In this document: in pieces, positions 11,956 to 22,375 of the stretch
Position numbering within the stretch: position 1 is the first letter of the stretch
How the letters are laid out: each line of letters begins with the position of its first letter
NCBI RefSeq assembly: GCF_001638985.1
Contig: NW_017265160.1
Span: 652,624 to 716,623, forward strand
Reading direction: 5' to 3'
Length of the DNA stretch: 64,000 nt
Source of the DNA: Phycomyces blakesleeanus NRRL 1555(-)
Lineage: Eukaryota; Mucoromycota; Mucoromycetes; Mucorales; Phycomycetaceae
The notes under the pieces: model-generated
The model's database searches: none
Seen by the model: only the letters and a program-made list of their open reading frames with translations
What the model was told of the DNA's origin: nothing
Translations under genes and position numbers: made by a program

Positions 11956-14900
11956 ATGTCCACAATTCCTGAACTCTACAACGAAAAGTGCCATTGTGCT
12001 GGATGTAGTCAGAACGATCTCGGCTATAGTTTTGTTGCCAGAAGAACTGCTCAACGTCATAACAAAAGGGCAAGACTAAATGCCATAAGATGTGAAAGGG
12101 GTACAATATTTGAATTTATTTAATTGTATTGTAATCCATGAAATAACGTGTTGTAATAGACATGTCTACCCAAAGAAATATGATGGAGGTCGATGATGAA
12201 CGTAAGGTTTATTTAATTCAGATACCGTTAGATATTAACCAAGTGTTATATTCTAAATGTAGCTATCTTAACCCATCAACCCGGAGCCCTGGAAGAATCG
12301 TACACTCAGACAAACTCACCTGTTTGGGAAGGAGCTTCAATGTCTGACACTGAAGACGTTTCCGTTACTAATGACGCGATCAGCAATGGCGACAATGATG
12401 ACAGTGGAAGCAACAGCAATGAAATCAGTGAAGACGAAAGCGAAGACGATGTTATTGAGCTCGACGACAATGAATTGAATAGTGAAGGTCAGTTAGTGTT
12501 AAAAATTTTTTAAAAAAAAAAGCGTTAATTTTTTTTTATAATAGACCCTTTTGCCACCCCCGATATGCCCCAGAACCCAGTGCACAGGTTCATTGCTACT
12601 TTTGTGGTGATGTTCGCTTCCCGCTATGTGGTTGACAAGGGCGCCGTTGTCTTGATCGAGTTCATCAACAAGCTTTTGACAATTTACGAGCAGGATTTCC
12701 AACTGCCCTTGAGCCTTCCTGGTCTTCAGCGCATGACAGGTTTCTCAGCCATGACCAAAGGCATAAAGAAATTTGTTGTGTGTCAGGATTGTCACAAGGT
12801 GTACGAAGAAAGTGCATCTGTCCCGTCTCATTGCGATTTCGTAAAGCTTGGTGTACGCTCGTCTTGCAACTGCCAATTGACGAAAACATCAGCATCGGGT
12901 GCTTTGGTGGCCAAGCGTTCATACTTGTACCAGTCCGTCCTTAATACTTTACGAATGTTTTTTCTTCGTCCAGGATTCGAGGATAAAATTAGACATTGGA
13001 ATCACGAGCTGAAGATGGTGGATACGATGTGTGACATATACGACGGTGCCATGTGGAAGGAGCTCAAAGACAAAGATGGCGTGCAATTCACAAAGGATTC
13101 GCGTTCATTAATGTTGACTCTCAACATCGACTGGTTTCAACCTTTCGATAACGTCACGCACTCGACTGGTGCCATATACCTGGTAGTAAACAATCTGCCT
13201 CGCAATGAAAGATACAAGCCAGAGAACACACTTCTCGTAGGATTGATGCCTGGCCCGAAGGAACCCAAATCCGAAGAGATAAACCATTATCTCCGGCCTA
13301 TGGTAGATGATCTGATAAGATTGTATGAGGGACTGGCAATCCCAACTTTCGAGTGTCCTAGTGGTGTCCGCGTCCGTGCCGCATTGATGATGGTGGCCTG
13401 TGACATCCCGGCAGCAAGAAAGACAAGTGGTTTCACCTCGCACAACAGTACATGCGCATGTTACAAGTGCAACAGACATTTCCCTCGCTTGGAAAACGGT
13501 GTCAATGTTGACTTTCGTGGGTTTGACTTCTCTCGGTGGGTGCTTCGTGACGGTGTAGAGAACAGGTTGCATGCTGAGGAGTGGGAAAGTGCTAGTACCC
13601 CCTCAGAAAGGCATCGGCTGGAGGTCGAAAATGGTGTTCGATGGTCGCAGTTGCATCGCCTTGGATACCTTGATCTAGTACGTGGAACGATCATCGATCC
13701 CATGCATAATTTATTCCTGGGAACGCCTAAAAGATTGATGGATCGTTGGATCAAAGACGAAGACATTCAAGATGGCGATTTTGCGGCAATGCAGAAGACT
13801 GCAGAAACGATGATTGTGCCTGGTGGATACACCTCTTTGAACTCGAAAATAGGAAAGCAGTTTTCGTATATGAAGGCAGACGAGTGGAAGTCATGGGTGC
13901 TCGTATACTCGCCAGTTCTGTTGAAAGATGTTCTTGCAAAAGACAGATTCGAAAACTGGATTAACTTTGTTGATGCATGCCGCCTGTTGATCAAGCCAAC
14001 GATCACGTTCGATGAAGTCAACACTGCCCATCAGTTTCTTCAAACTTTTTGCACCAGATGTGACGAGCTGTACAACGCCGAAATCCTCACCTGTAATATG
14101 CACCTACACCTCCATCTTCGAGATACAATTCGTGATTTTGGACCAGTGTACGGTTATTGGCTATTCGGGTTCGAGCGGTTTAACGGGTTGTTAAAAAATT
14201 TGAAGACAAACAGGAAGATCGGGTTTGAAGAAACATTTATGAAGAAATTTATTGAAGATGTGCACAAAGACGATCTTGTCAACAGTTTCCTTCAGAGTAC
14301 CCGTCAGACATCTGCATTTCCTCTCCTTACCAAACTCACTTCTTCCTTTACACCCGCCACCATTCCATCCATCCGTCAACGTACCTTCCGCATACAGTCA
14401 TTTGTCGAGGCTTCTGAAGATCCAAATGTACTTGTAAAAGGCAACGAACCTCTCCCTCCTTCCGCATTCCCTCTATCATTAAAATCCGCTACCACAATGA
14501 GTGATATTCACTATGTTCATCTCTTACAATACTACAAAGTTGCGTACAACAATGAACAATTAGTTCACTTTCAACAAGCGTCGGAATCACCATACTTTGT
14601 CGACAATACAATCACCCTGTTGAAATACATCAACATCCTTGGGCAGGTCTACAAGGGTAAAGGTGAATCTGGAAGTCGTGGCTCTCTTGTACAAGCAAAG
14701 TTCATTGGAAGTACTGGTGAGCATATCATCGCATACACGGGTCAAATACAGTACATTTTCACCCATTCTTTCACTCCTCCACCCACCTCTTCATCCCTTA
14801 CTCCCTTGCTCCGCACCCATCGCCGCCCAACACAACTTCTTCACAATTCTCAACATACTTTTGCATTTATCAAATGGTACACACCCGAAAATGATAAATC

Positions 14901-15072
14901 GCGAGAGTACGAACACGTTGAAACCTGCTTTCCAACATTTTCTCCTGACGATTTCCAATGTGTATTGCCAGTGCATAGAATTATGTTAGAAGTAGCAACT
15001 GCTGAGCACACAACACGCAGAAAAGTAAAAAAGATGCTGGTCATTCCTTTGCCAAAAAAACAATACATTTAA
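11956..15072 (+). CDS. tnp2-family (Transposase_21-like) transposase of element A
   Basis: Proposed exons are 11956-12100, 12160-12201, 12263-12487 and 12545-15072. All have GT..AG borders and compatible phases, giving 979 residues. Exon 1 encodes a small Cys/His motif (C12, H13, C14, C17) followed by an Arg/Lys-rich T-A-Q-R-H-N-K-R stretch, probably DNA binding. Exon 3 is Asp/Glu/Ser-rich and acidic. Exon 4 holds a zinc-knuckle-like segment (CxxC...C...CxC, about 217-250) and the catalytic region. Likely catalytic residues are D333 (NIDWFQPF), D424 (ACDIPAARKTSGF, beside a CACYKC cluster) and E681 (FGFERFNGLLK). The same gene structure recurs in elements B, C and F. The start was chosen because the paralogue in C begins at the same point. 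It should act in the nucleus on the element's own ends. This copy has no break. Confidence 0.88.
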
Positions 15073-15203
15073 AAAATAATAAAATTATAACTCCCTTTTT
15101 TAAAGGCACACAGAAAAGAATAATCATAGTGTTTGTATTTGTTAGTACATTTATCATTGTCAGATGGAGGATGTGGAGAATGTAGAGGATAAGAAAACAA
15201 AAT

Positions 15204-16605
15204 TTATTGAAACTCATCTCTAAAAGCCCAGTGAGGGAGAAGGGACGTCAATCTAGGCGGGACTGCTAAAACAGCATCTCTACCGAAGGACCTCTTCAAC
15301 ATCTGACGCGAATTGAAGTCCATGCGATTACGCATAAAATCATCAACAACTGCAAGAAAGTGATTGTACTAAATACAAATAAGTGATTAATCAAAGTTCT
15401 GTTTCATTTAAATACATAAAAAAACAAAAAAAAGCTATATACAATAATGTAAACAAAAGAAATTACCTCATCGCTTCTCCAACTTGGACGCACTGTACGA
15501 ATCGCACGGTTGCTCGAGACTCCAGGCATATCGTCTTCAGATTCGCCCTCAGACATTGCTTCTTTCTGTAAGAGTCCGTCGCAGCTCTTACCCACCTTCA
15601 TATCAATTTCAGCCTTGAATGTATGGTAGGTCAGCTCGCGACGGTCAAAATGCTAGTTTATAAATGTATTAATATGAATACATTTAATTTGCAATCAAAA
15701 TATACTTCTAACATACATCGGTCTCTCGACCTGCTTTTCTTGACCGAGAATTTGTCTTTTTGCGCGCTTCATAGGATTCCTTGACTCGGCGTCTCGTTCC
15801 ACAAAAGTTTGTGTAGATACAATCGCTAATATCGGCCTGTCGAACACTAGTCCCAACAACCTTTGGAGCCAGGTATGCATGAAGGTCATGCATCAGCTGT
15901 CTGTTGGGTGGAAGTCTGTAATCAACATTAACATCCCAACTGCGCTTGCTGTCGTTAGCTGCAACTAGTTCCGGCTTATTTGATTTGAAGTTGTGTTTCT
16001 TCAACTCTCCTCGGATAAGAGCCTATACTTAGTGTGAGATATTATGTTGATGAGCTACTGTACATCTCAACACTTACTAAAACTCTAGTGCGATCCTGTT
16101 TACTAAGTTCACCAGCGTTTGCACCAGTAAGAACCACTGGACCAACAGAAGGAGCGACAGAAGGACCAACAGAAGGAGCGACAGAAGGACCAACAGAAGG
16201 AGCGACAGAAGGACCAACAGAAGGAGCGACAGAAGGACCAACAGAAGGAGCAACAGAAGGAGCAGCAGAAGAGATACCAAAAAAAGCCTCAGAAGGTGTT
16301 GTATACCAATCCAGAGTAGAACCAACGGAAGAAGCTGCGAAAGGGACAGAAGCAGAAGCAGGTATAGTGGTAGGAGCAATAACTGCAAGAAGTTCTCCAG
16401 AGGCATCGGCAACGCTATCAAGTATTTCCAATGAATCTTTGTTCCCCTTGATAACAATGCCAATGTTTGAATCCATGGTCTTGAGACTTTCCTCCATAGC
16501 GGTGAGCCTTCTTAAAAGCTCAGTATATTCCGGGGATGGAGCCGGGGCAATTGACTGACGATTGTTAACCATGGTCTGAAAGCTATCTAATAAAATGTTA
16601 TACAT
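15204..16605 (-). CDS. Convergent accessory protein of element A (WRSDE motif), function unknown
   Basis: Exons on the minus strand are 16605-16078, 16022-15717 (306 bases), 15652-15467 (186 bases) and 15368-15204. All are in phase 0 and give 394 residues with no stop. Exon 1 has a Leu-rich, coiled-coil-like start and then a low-complexity Ser/Ala/Pro/Val/Gly repeat encoded by 24-base DNA units. Exon 2 carries W-D-V-N-V (W205). Exon 3 is acidic (SEGESEDD) and ends R-P-S-W-R-S-D-E (W336). Exon 4 keeps an aromatic-rich tail. The gene converges on the transposase, with stops about 130 bases apart. Copies in B, C and F share the exon lengths, so the protein has been kept by selection within the family. 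By position it resembles the second gene of En/Spm elements (tnpA type), but I see no sequence similarity and recognise no domain. Confidence 0.82.
16138..16270. repeat. 24-base tandem repeat inside accessory gene exon 1
   Basis: About five units of the type GGACCAACAGAAGGAGCGAC plus AGAA. On the minus strand they encode a repeating P-S-V-A-P-S-V-G segment. The unit length keeps the reading frame. The accessory genes in B, C and F lack this expansion. Confidence 0.85.
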
Positions 16606-16939
16606 GAGTTGATTGTTAATTATATTTGTTTTATATATCTATTCATTGTATATATAGAGTGTTATTAACATACAAAAGAAGTTAGGTGTTAAGCGAAAGA
16701 ATAAAGTGTAGTTAATGGAAAGATGGTAAAAGTAAAAGCAAGAACCCATTTATTATATTACACTTGTTGCTGTAAATACTCAGGATTTCTTTAATACGCG
16801 TATCTCTATTAATACTTCCTGGAATTAACGGGGTGCAAATCGGCTTTGAACATGCTTTTTTCAACTCAATCCAATATATGATTTCTGTCTTTCGGCCTTT
16901 TGGCCCTTTGGTCTTTTGTTCTTTTTGTTTTTTTTTTTT

Positions 16940-17590
16940 TCATTTACAAGTTTTCTCTCTTTTCTCTCTTTCCAACATTTATTATATTCACAGATTTTCT
17001 TGGTAAGATATCTTATTCTTTAATATTATATATATATATATAACTAAAATGATAATAATTGTTTTCTATTACTACAGACACTCGTGTTTTGTTACCTTCT
17101 GATGCATCCCCTTCACAATGTCCATCCGGATTAGCTAAGGTTAGTAAATATACTTTATGCTGTCATCCTATAAAATTATCCTGACCTTTTCCTTTCTTTT
17201 GTATAGGCCATATCGCCGAAATTACTCTCTACTATTAAACACGGTTATGAACACGGTAATATTTTATTTTATTTCAATCTATCTCTTTTTAATAAGCACA
17301 TGGCTTAACATAATTTCTATTATAGATGAACCTCCCTCTCATGAGCACATCGCGAATCAAGAACTTTCATTTCATACGAGTGTCATTGACATGGTAATTT
17401 TTTTTGTACATATAACAATATTATTTATTTTGTATATTAATGTATATCATTTACTGAAGACAATATTAGCGTCTCCTATGTACTCTCTTGGTCTGCAAAT
17501 AAATCCTTTTGCTTCGGGTAGGTAAATGAAATATTCTACCACACAGTTCACAAAAAATAATTTTTTTTCAGCATTTTTATAGCCAAATAA
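16940..17590 (+). CDS. Small multi-exon gene 3 of element A, unknown function
   Basis: Conserved short exons are separated by GT..AG introns: ...17002, 17078-17139 (62 bases), 17207-17255 (49), 17326-17393 (68), 17460-17517 and 17583-17590, with a TAA stop at 17588. The joined frame is open through all of them, about 80 residues from exon 2 onward. It includes D-A-S-P-S-Q-C-P-S-G-L-A-K and L-S-T-I-K-H-G-Y. The first exon lies in a pyrimidine-rich leader with no in-frame ATG visible, so the start is uncertain. Element C shows exons of 62, 49 and 68 bases in the same order, and B has a decayed version. The gene reads away from the accessory gene and may share a bidirectional promoter region (16606-16940). 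No known domain is recognised. Confidence 0.6.
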
Positions 17591-18400
17591 AGTATATTGA
17601 GTACTATGGTTCGCATTCATGACGCCTTTTCTTTTTGTCTCTGGTAAGCTATTATATTGCAAGCATAATTACATATATATATTCTTAATATCCACGATTT
17701 CTTGTTCAAACAGCTAACACTTTTCTAATTTCATAGAACAACCATTTACAAGCAAGCAACACACAACTGGGCTTTTCTCTGGGAGATATTGTTTGGAGAA
17801 TACTTGTTTTATCAGAACATTGGCCATTTCAAATTGTATGAAGGATAGAACACTAGCCAGAATGTTCCTGAATATTAAATATAACCACTGTACTATAAAC
17901 CTAAGAATATTCTTTTCTTTCTAATAAAAACAAAATAAACCAATAATTATTATAAATAAATTAAAGATCGGAGAAGTGTATGGAAGCAAACAGTATAAGA
18001 AGAAGTCTCTAAGATTGGATAAAATAAATTCAAATACAACAAAACCCTGTAAAAACTGGCATATCCATAAATTAAACAATGTAAAAACTGGCATATCCGT
18101 ATAATCGATCTTTCATTTATCGTTCTTTTAATCGGAAAGCGGTAGGATATATTACAACAAAACGTAATTCTGAGTTGCCGTTTTAGTGCATGTGGTAAAA
18201 ACCCATATACAGAAAATGCAAACACATCCTACTATCCTGCTGTTCTGACCTTTTCCTATGTTCGAAAGTTGGTCTTACCACCTATGAGTAAGCCAGCTTC
18301 ATACACTTGTAAAAACTATCTGATCACATCGTAAAACCTGGTCTTTTCACATAATTAATTACAGTTTTACACATAAGAAAACCGCACCTCTTTTCCAGTG
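17591..18400. other. Right subterminal region of element A
   Basis: No gene is seen. The segment contains two near-identical copies of TGTAAAAACTGGCATATCC (near 18048 and 18079) and further GTAAAAAC/GTAAAACC motifs towards the terminus. These may be transposase or accessory-protein binding sites. That role is inferred from known CACTA elements. Confidence 0.5.
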
Positions 18401-18852
18401 TATAGAGTAAGCTCCCCATGATCCTTGGAATCTACTGAGAGAAATGTTTTTATCAGTAGCATTTAGCTTCAGATTTCTAACTAGACATCTTTTCTGGGTA
18501 GTTGTTGAGTTAACCCATGTGAGGATACTTTGCCCATTTTTGTTGCATTGCTCAAAGACTGTCTTGATTGCAATGCGGGCAATTCTGGCAGCTACCCTGT
18601 ATATCTTAAAAGCAGCTTCCTTGTTACCTCCAGTAAAATAAAACTGTATAGCAGATTTTATAGCTGCTGCTTCAAATATCTGTCTCTTATTACAGGCGTC
18701 TGTCTCAGGTTTTCAAATGTCCCAAACAGCTTTTTTGGTGCCCTGTTGCTCTGCTCTATTTTCCAGAGTTGACAGAAAATTGTCACTCTTTTGTGGAGGA
18801 GCAGGTTGGGGTCCTTGTGAACTATTGATCTAAATCCAGAGTTCAGCCACAC
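18401..18852 (-). pseudogene. Unidentified coding relic interrupted by element A
   Basis: The minus strand from 18852 reads a protein-like sequence (blocks L-W-K-I-E-Q-S-N-R and F-G-T-F-E-N-L-R-Q). After one in-frame stop it continues for about 85 more residues (T-G-G-N-K-E-A-A, R-I-A-R-I-A-I-K-T-V) to the right end of element A. On the far side of A, the minus strand from 11682 continues in the same frame for about a dozen residues when one TAT is removed. I do not recognise the family. It is probably another mobile-element gene. Confidence 0.5.
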
Positions 18853-19242
18853 ACTATGAATGAAATTGGTGTGGCTGCCACTAATGGTAGTGCATATGCC
18901 ACTAATTTATTTTAATTAACCAATCAAATTAGCTCTAGAGTTTGGTAAAAATATTAAAAAAAGATGAAAAAGATAAAGTTGTATTTAAAAGCAAAATAAC
19001 ATAATAGAAACATCTTTTTTTTACATTTATATCATATAAAGAGTATAGCAATTTGATTTATTTATTTTTTATTTGAAATTGTAAAACTTTTTTTTGTCTC
19101 ATTGTCAAGATTGTTGTATTTTTACAATACCACTAATTAATGTGGCAGACCAACTATCTTTCCCACTAATTTACTAAAAGTGCGGGATTTAAATTGATTT
19201 TTTTTTATATTTTATTTTGCTTGAATTTTTACTTTGCATTTA
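18853..19242. other. Non-coding spacer between element A locus and Harbinger-1
   Basis: AT-rich, no gene. It holds scattered CCACTAAT and GTGGC words (near 18880, 18897, 19131 and 19168) that also occur near 26330, possibly ends of an unrecognised small element. Confidence 0.4.
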
Positions 19243-19509
19243 GAGCATCTCCAGCAGTATCTAAACCCAAATACTAAATATCCAAAATTAGGAAACTAGT
19301 GTTTAGATTTTCCAAAAAAACGTCTCCAGCAGTTTCTAAACAAAAATCTAAATACTCAAATCTGGAATTTAGATTTAAACTTTTTGAATCAAAATCTAAA
19401 CTTCTGTAGGTTTTCTCAAATTTTGTTTAGATTCTGTCAGTTTCATTAGTTTCCTTTTTTAGAGCAAGACTTTGAATTTTCTTTCACTTCATTACAACAA
19501 TAATTAGCA

Positions 19510-20708
19510 ATGTCCAACAACACCTCCAACATTAATGCCCACCAAGATGGCAATTCTGTTGAAATTGAGATACTTACCTTTCAAGTATCCAAAGCTGGTA
19601 CTAATATCGAGCTTTAATTAATATAATACTTGCTATAAATAATACTAATGCATCCATAAAAGAGTCTTTTAATCCCAATAAGAACTTCACCATGGAGGAG
19701 GATTTACAGCTCTGCAGTTCTTACATGTTCATTTCCACGAATGCTATTCATGGCAATGAACAAAAGAGTGATACTTTTTGGTCCAAAATCTCTGCCCATT
19801 ACAAGGGCTTCCTTTCCGAGCTTGTTGGAGACTGCAACACTCATGTTCTGACCAACCGTTGGTATAACATCAACAAAGCAGTTAACAAGTTTTCCGGAAT
19901 CATGTCTCAGCTTCAAGCAGCAAACCAGAGTGGGGCGAATGAAGAACTCCTTGTAAGACAACTTTATTTTTTATAGAAATTTTTATTTCATGATAATTAA
20001 ACGATATATTAGGAGCTCAAGGCTAAGGCGATGTACAAGGCTGAAATGAAGTTGAACTTCACTGCCTACCATTGTTACCGCTATCTGTCCCAGTATCTCA
20101 AGTGGCAAGAGACAGCAGAAAAGTTGCTCGAAAAGCAGAAGAACAAGGGGAAGGGTGGCATGAAGAAATCTATGTCTGTTGCTGTAGAGGGTCAGCAACA
20201 AGATGATGATGGCACCTCTGACATGTCTGGCACTCGGCCTGCTGGGAGAAAGCAGATGAAAGCAAGAGAGTTGGGCGTACAAAGATTCGAGGAGATGATG
20301 GAGGAGATGCATGCGATGAAGGCAAGCAGTGCATTAAAGCTCAAGGAAAGGTCTGCTCACATCCTCAAGTCCATCAAAGATCAAGCTGAAGAACAGATGC
20401 GTGCAGCAAAAGCACATCAACTTCTGGACGAAGAAGAAATGGCATCCTTCAAAAGACGCTGTCTTCTGGAAGAAGAAGAGATAGCGTCAGCTAAAATCTG
20501 CCAACAGATAAATGAAAAGGAACTGGCCTCAGCCAAAACACGTCAGGATATGGAGGAAGCCAACGCAAGGCTCATCAAAATAAATACATTGATTGCCGAA
20601 AGAAAGCTTTTGTCTTTTGATGCCAGTAGCATCTTGGACCCTGCCGCCCGCATGAAGTTCTTGGACTTACAGGCGCAGGTTATGGAAGAAAACACTGACA
20701 GCAAATAA
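19510..20708 (+). CDS. Myb/SANT-like accessory protein of Harbinger-1
   Basis: Exons 19510-19597, 19663-19952 and 20013-20708 join in frame to give 357 residues. The middle part has the trihelix/Myb-like pattern: an N-F-T-M-E-E-D start, an F-W-S-K-I block and an L-T-N-R-W-Y-N-I-N-K block at about residues 35-110. The C-terminal half is a long Glu/Lys/Ala-rich coiled coil. PIF/Harbinger elements typically carry such a protein, which binds the ends and helps nuclear import of the transposase. That role is taken from the family. It converges on the transposase gene with 39 bases between stops. No break seen. Confidence 0.85.
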
Positions 20709-20747
20709 ATAAAAAAAAGATACAACTAATATATATACACATTTGTT

Positions 20748-22163
20748 TTATTCAATTTGCTGGCACTTGTCGCCTTCTCTCTTCCACAAGCTCTCAATCA
20801 AATCCTGTCTCATTTGGAAGTGCTGGTCTTGGTTTCGGATTTCCAGATGTCTCTGAAGGTACCTAGCAAAGCTCCCCTCAGGAAATGGGCACTCTCCAAA
20901 ACCAAAAATCACAGGTGGCAAAGTTGAGACATGATTGATATTGATACACTGTCTTTCGTCTGCTATCCTTTCACTATTATCTGCATGACCGATTTCCATG
21001 CTCTTTCTCTTCTCCTCAACAATCATATTGTACAATATAATGCACACTGTCATGATATCATGAAGAGTGTCTCTATCCCACATTCTGGATGGTCCAGAGA
21101 CTATAGCAAAACGTGTCTGGAGGACACCAAAAGCGCACTCAACATCTTTTCTTACCCCCTCCTGTGCCTTTGCGAAATTCTTGAAAAAGGGAAGTGATTA
21201 GTTAAAAGAATTGAAAGATCATGATATATACTAAGGTACCTTTTCCTTTGGTGTCCTAGGATCGTTAAGACTCTTCACGAAGGCACCATATGTAGGGTAT
21301 ATCCCATCTGGTGGGTAGTACCCCATGTTATATTTGTTGCCATTTATGGAGTAATTGACAACTGGGGCTTTCTCAGTTGCGAGGTCCCTAAACAGATGGG
21401 ATCTGTCTAAGACATTTATGTCATTGAGACAGCCAGGCAAGCCAAAGAACGCGTGCCAGATCCACAAGTCGTATGAGGCAACAGCCTCCAGCACTATCGT
21501 CGGTGTCTTCTCCTTTCCAAAAAACTGCCCATGCCAAGCAGTTGGGCAGTTTTTCCACTCCCAGTGCATACAGTCGAGGGAGTCTAACATTCCAGGAAAG
21601 CCTCTTGATTCCCCTTCCTCCAAAAGTCTTTGAATATCCTCTTCGGTGGGTGCTCTCAGGTACTCATTACCAAAGACAGTAACGATGGAAGAGCAGAAAC
21701 GCTTTACACATTCCAAAGCTGTTGACTCTGCCATTCTGAATGACTCATCAAGGGAATCGGCTGGTAGTCCGTATGCTTGCATACGGATTGCTACAGATAC
21801 CTTCTGCAGAGAAGAGAAACCAGATACATGAACAGCATTCAACTTCTGCTCAAAGTAGCTGTTGTGCCCTTTTACACCCTCTAGAACACGCATGAACAAG
21901 GCTTTGTTCATTCTGAATTGCCTGCAAAATTGTTCTTCAGTGTAGATTGATTCGGGATTGAAGTAATCCTCACACAACTGCATATGACCACGTTGCCTGT
22001 TGCGATTAATAACGGTGCAAGCCTTCTTTGGATCCTTCTCTTCGCAGTCCAGGTCCGAGTAGTAATGCTTTGCCATAATAGCAAGCTCCTCCAAGTCACA
22101 TTCATTGTCTATGAGATTGTGCTCGTCTTCCTTCAACAATGCAAGAAGTAGTTCAAAGTTCAT
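20748..22163 (-). CDS. PIF/Harbinger transposase (DDE_Tnp_4 type)
   Basis: Two minus-strand exons, 22163-21240 and 21179-20748, are joined by a 60-base GT..AG intron in phase 0, giving 451 residues. The catalytic triad is visible as D197 (LDSLDCMHW), D248 (GCLNDINVL) and E322 (KDVECAFGVLQ). A helix-turn-helix-like region lies before the catalytic core (about residues 115-165). It is the nuclease-type transposase that excises and integrates the element at TWA targets. The reading frame is complete and the element ends are nearly identical, so this copy may still be, or recently have been, active. Confidence 0.93.
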
Positions 22164-22375
22164 TTTTGTAAGATATTATATGAGAATAAAAGCTTAAAGA
22201 AACAGTGAAAATATAGTAAAAATCGAAGCAGTCATAATTGTTTAGAATCTGCATTAAGAAACTGCTGGAGTGGCCTTCATATTCTTTATACTAAATCACC
22301 TTATTTGTACTAGCACAGGAAATCCTAATTTGGATATTTAGTATTTGGGTTTAGATACTGCTGGAGATGCTCTTA

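Larger units (their letters stand above)
11683..18400 (+). mobile_element. Element A: complete CACTA-like transposon with three genes
   Basis: The left end reads CACTAGAAAAA and the right end is the inverse of CACTGGAAAA. Both ends are bordered by TAT (11680-11682 and 18401-18403), the 3-base target duplication typical of CACTA elements. Inside are a plus-strand tnp2 transposase, a minus-strand accessory gene converging on it, and a plus-strand multi-exon gene reading to the right end. All exon joins are open. The right 360 bases carry repeated GTAAAA(A)C motifs (near 18049, 18080, 18193, 18308 and 18331), like the subterminal binding sites of En/Spm elements. The element interrupts an older minus-strand coding relic (see 18401-18852). 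Confidence 0.88.
19243..22372. mobile_element. Harbinger-1: intact PIF/Harbinger transposon
   Basis: Inverted repeats of about 50 bases start GAGCATCTCCAGCAGTATC at 19243 and end with the inverse at 22372. The first 43 bases are identical, followed by a one-base indel. They are flanked by TTA on both sides (19240-19242 and 22373-22375), the usual Harbinger target duplication. A partial second copy of the terminal motif (CTCCAGCAGTTTC) lies just inside each end, near 19324 and 22257. Two convergent spliced genes fill the 3130-base element, and both are open. Confidence 0.93.

Noticed and set aside
16077..16463. Leucine-rich minus-strand frame and plus-strand Gly/Pro/Thr/Glu frame overlapping the accessory gene
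   Set aside because: Shadows of the 24-base repeat in other frames. Splicing and paralogues support only the accessory frame.
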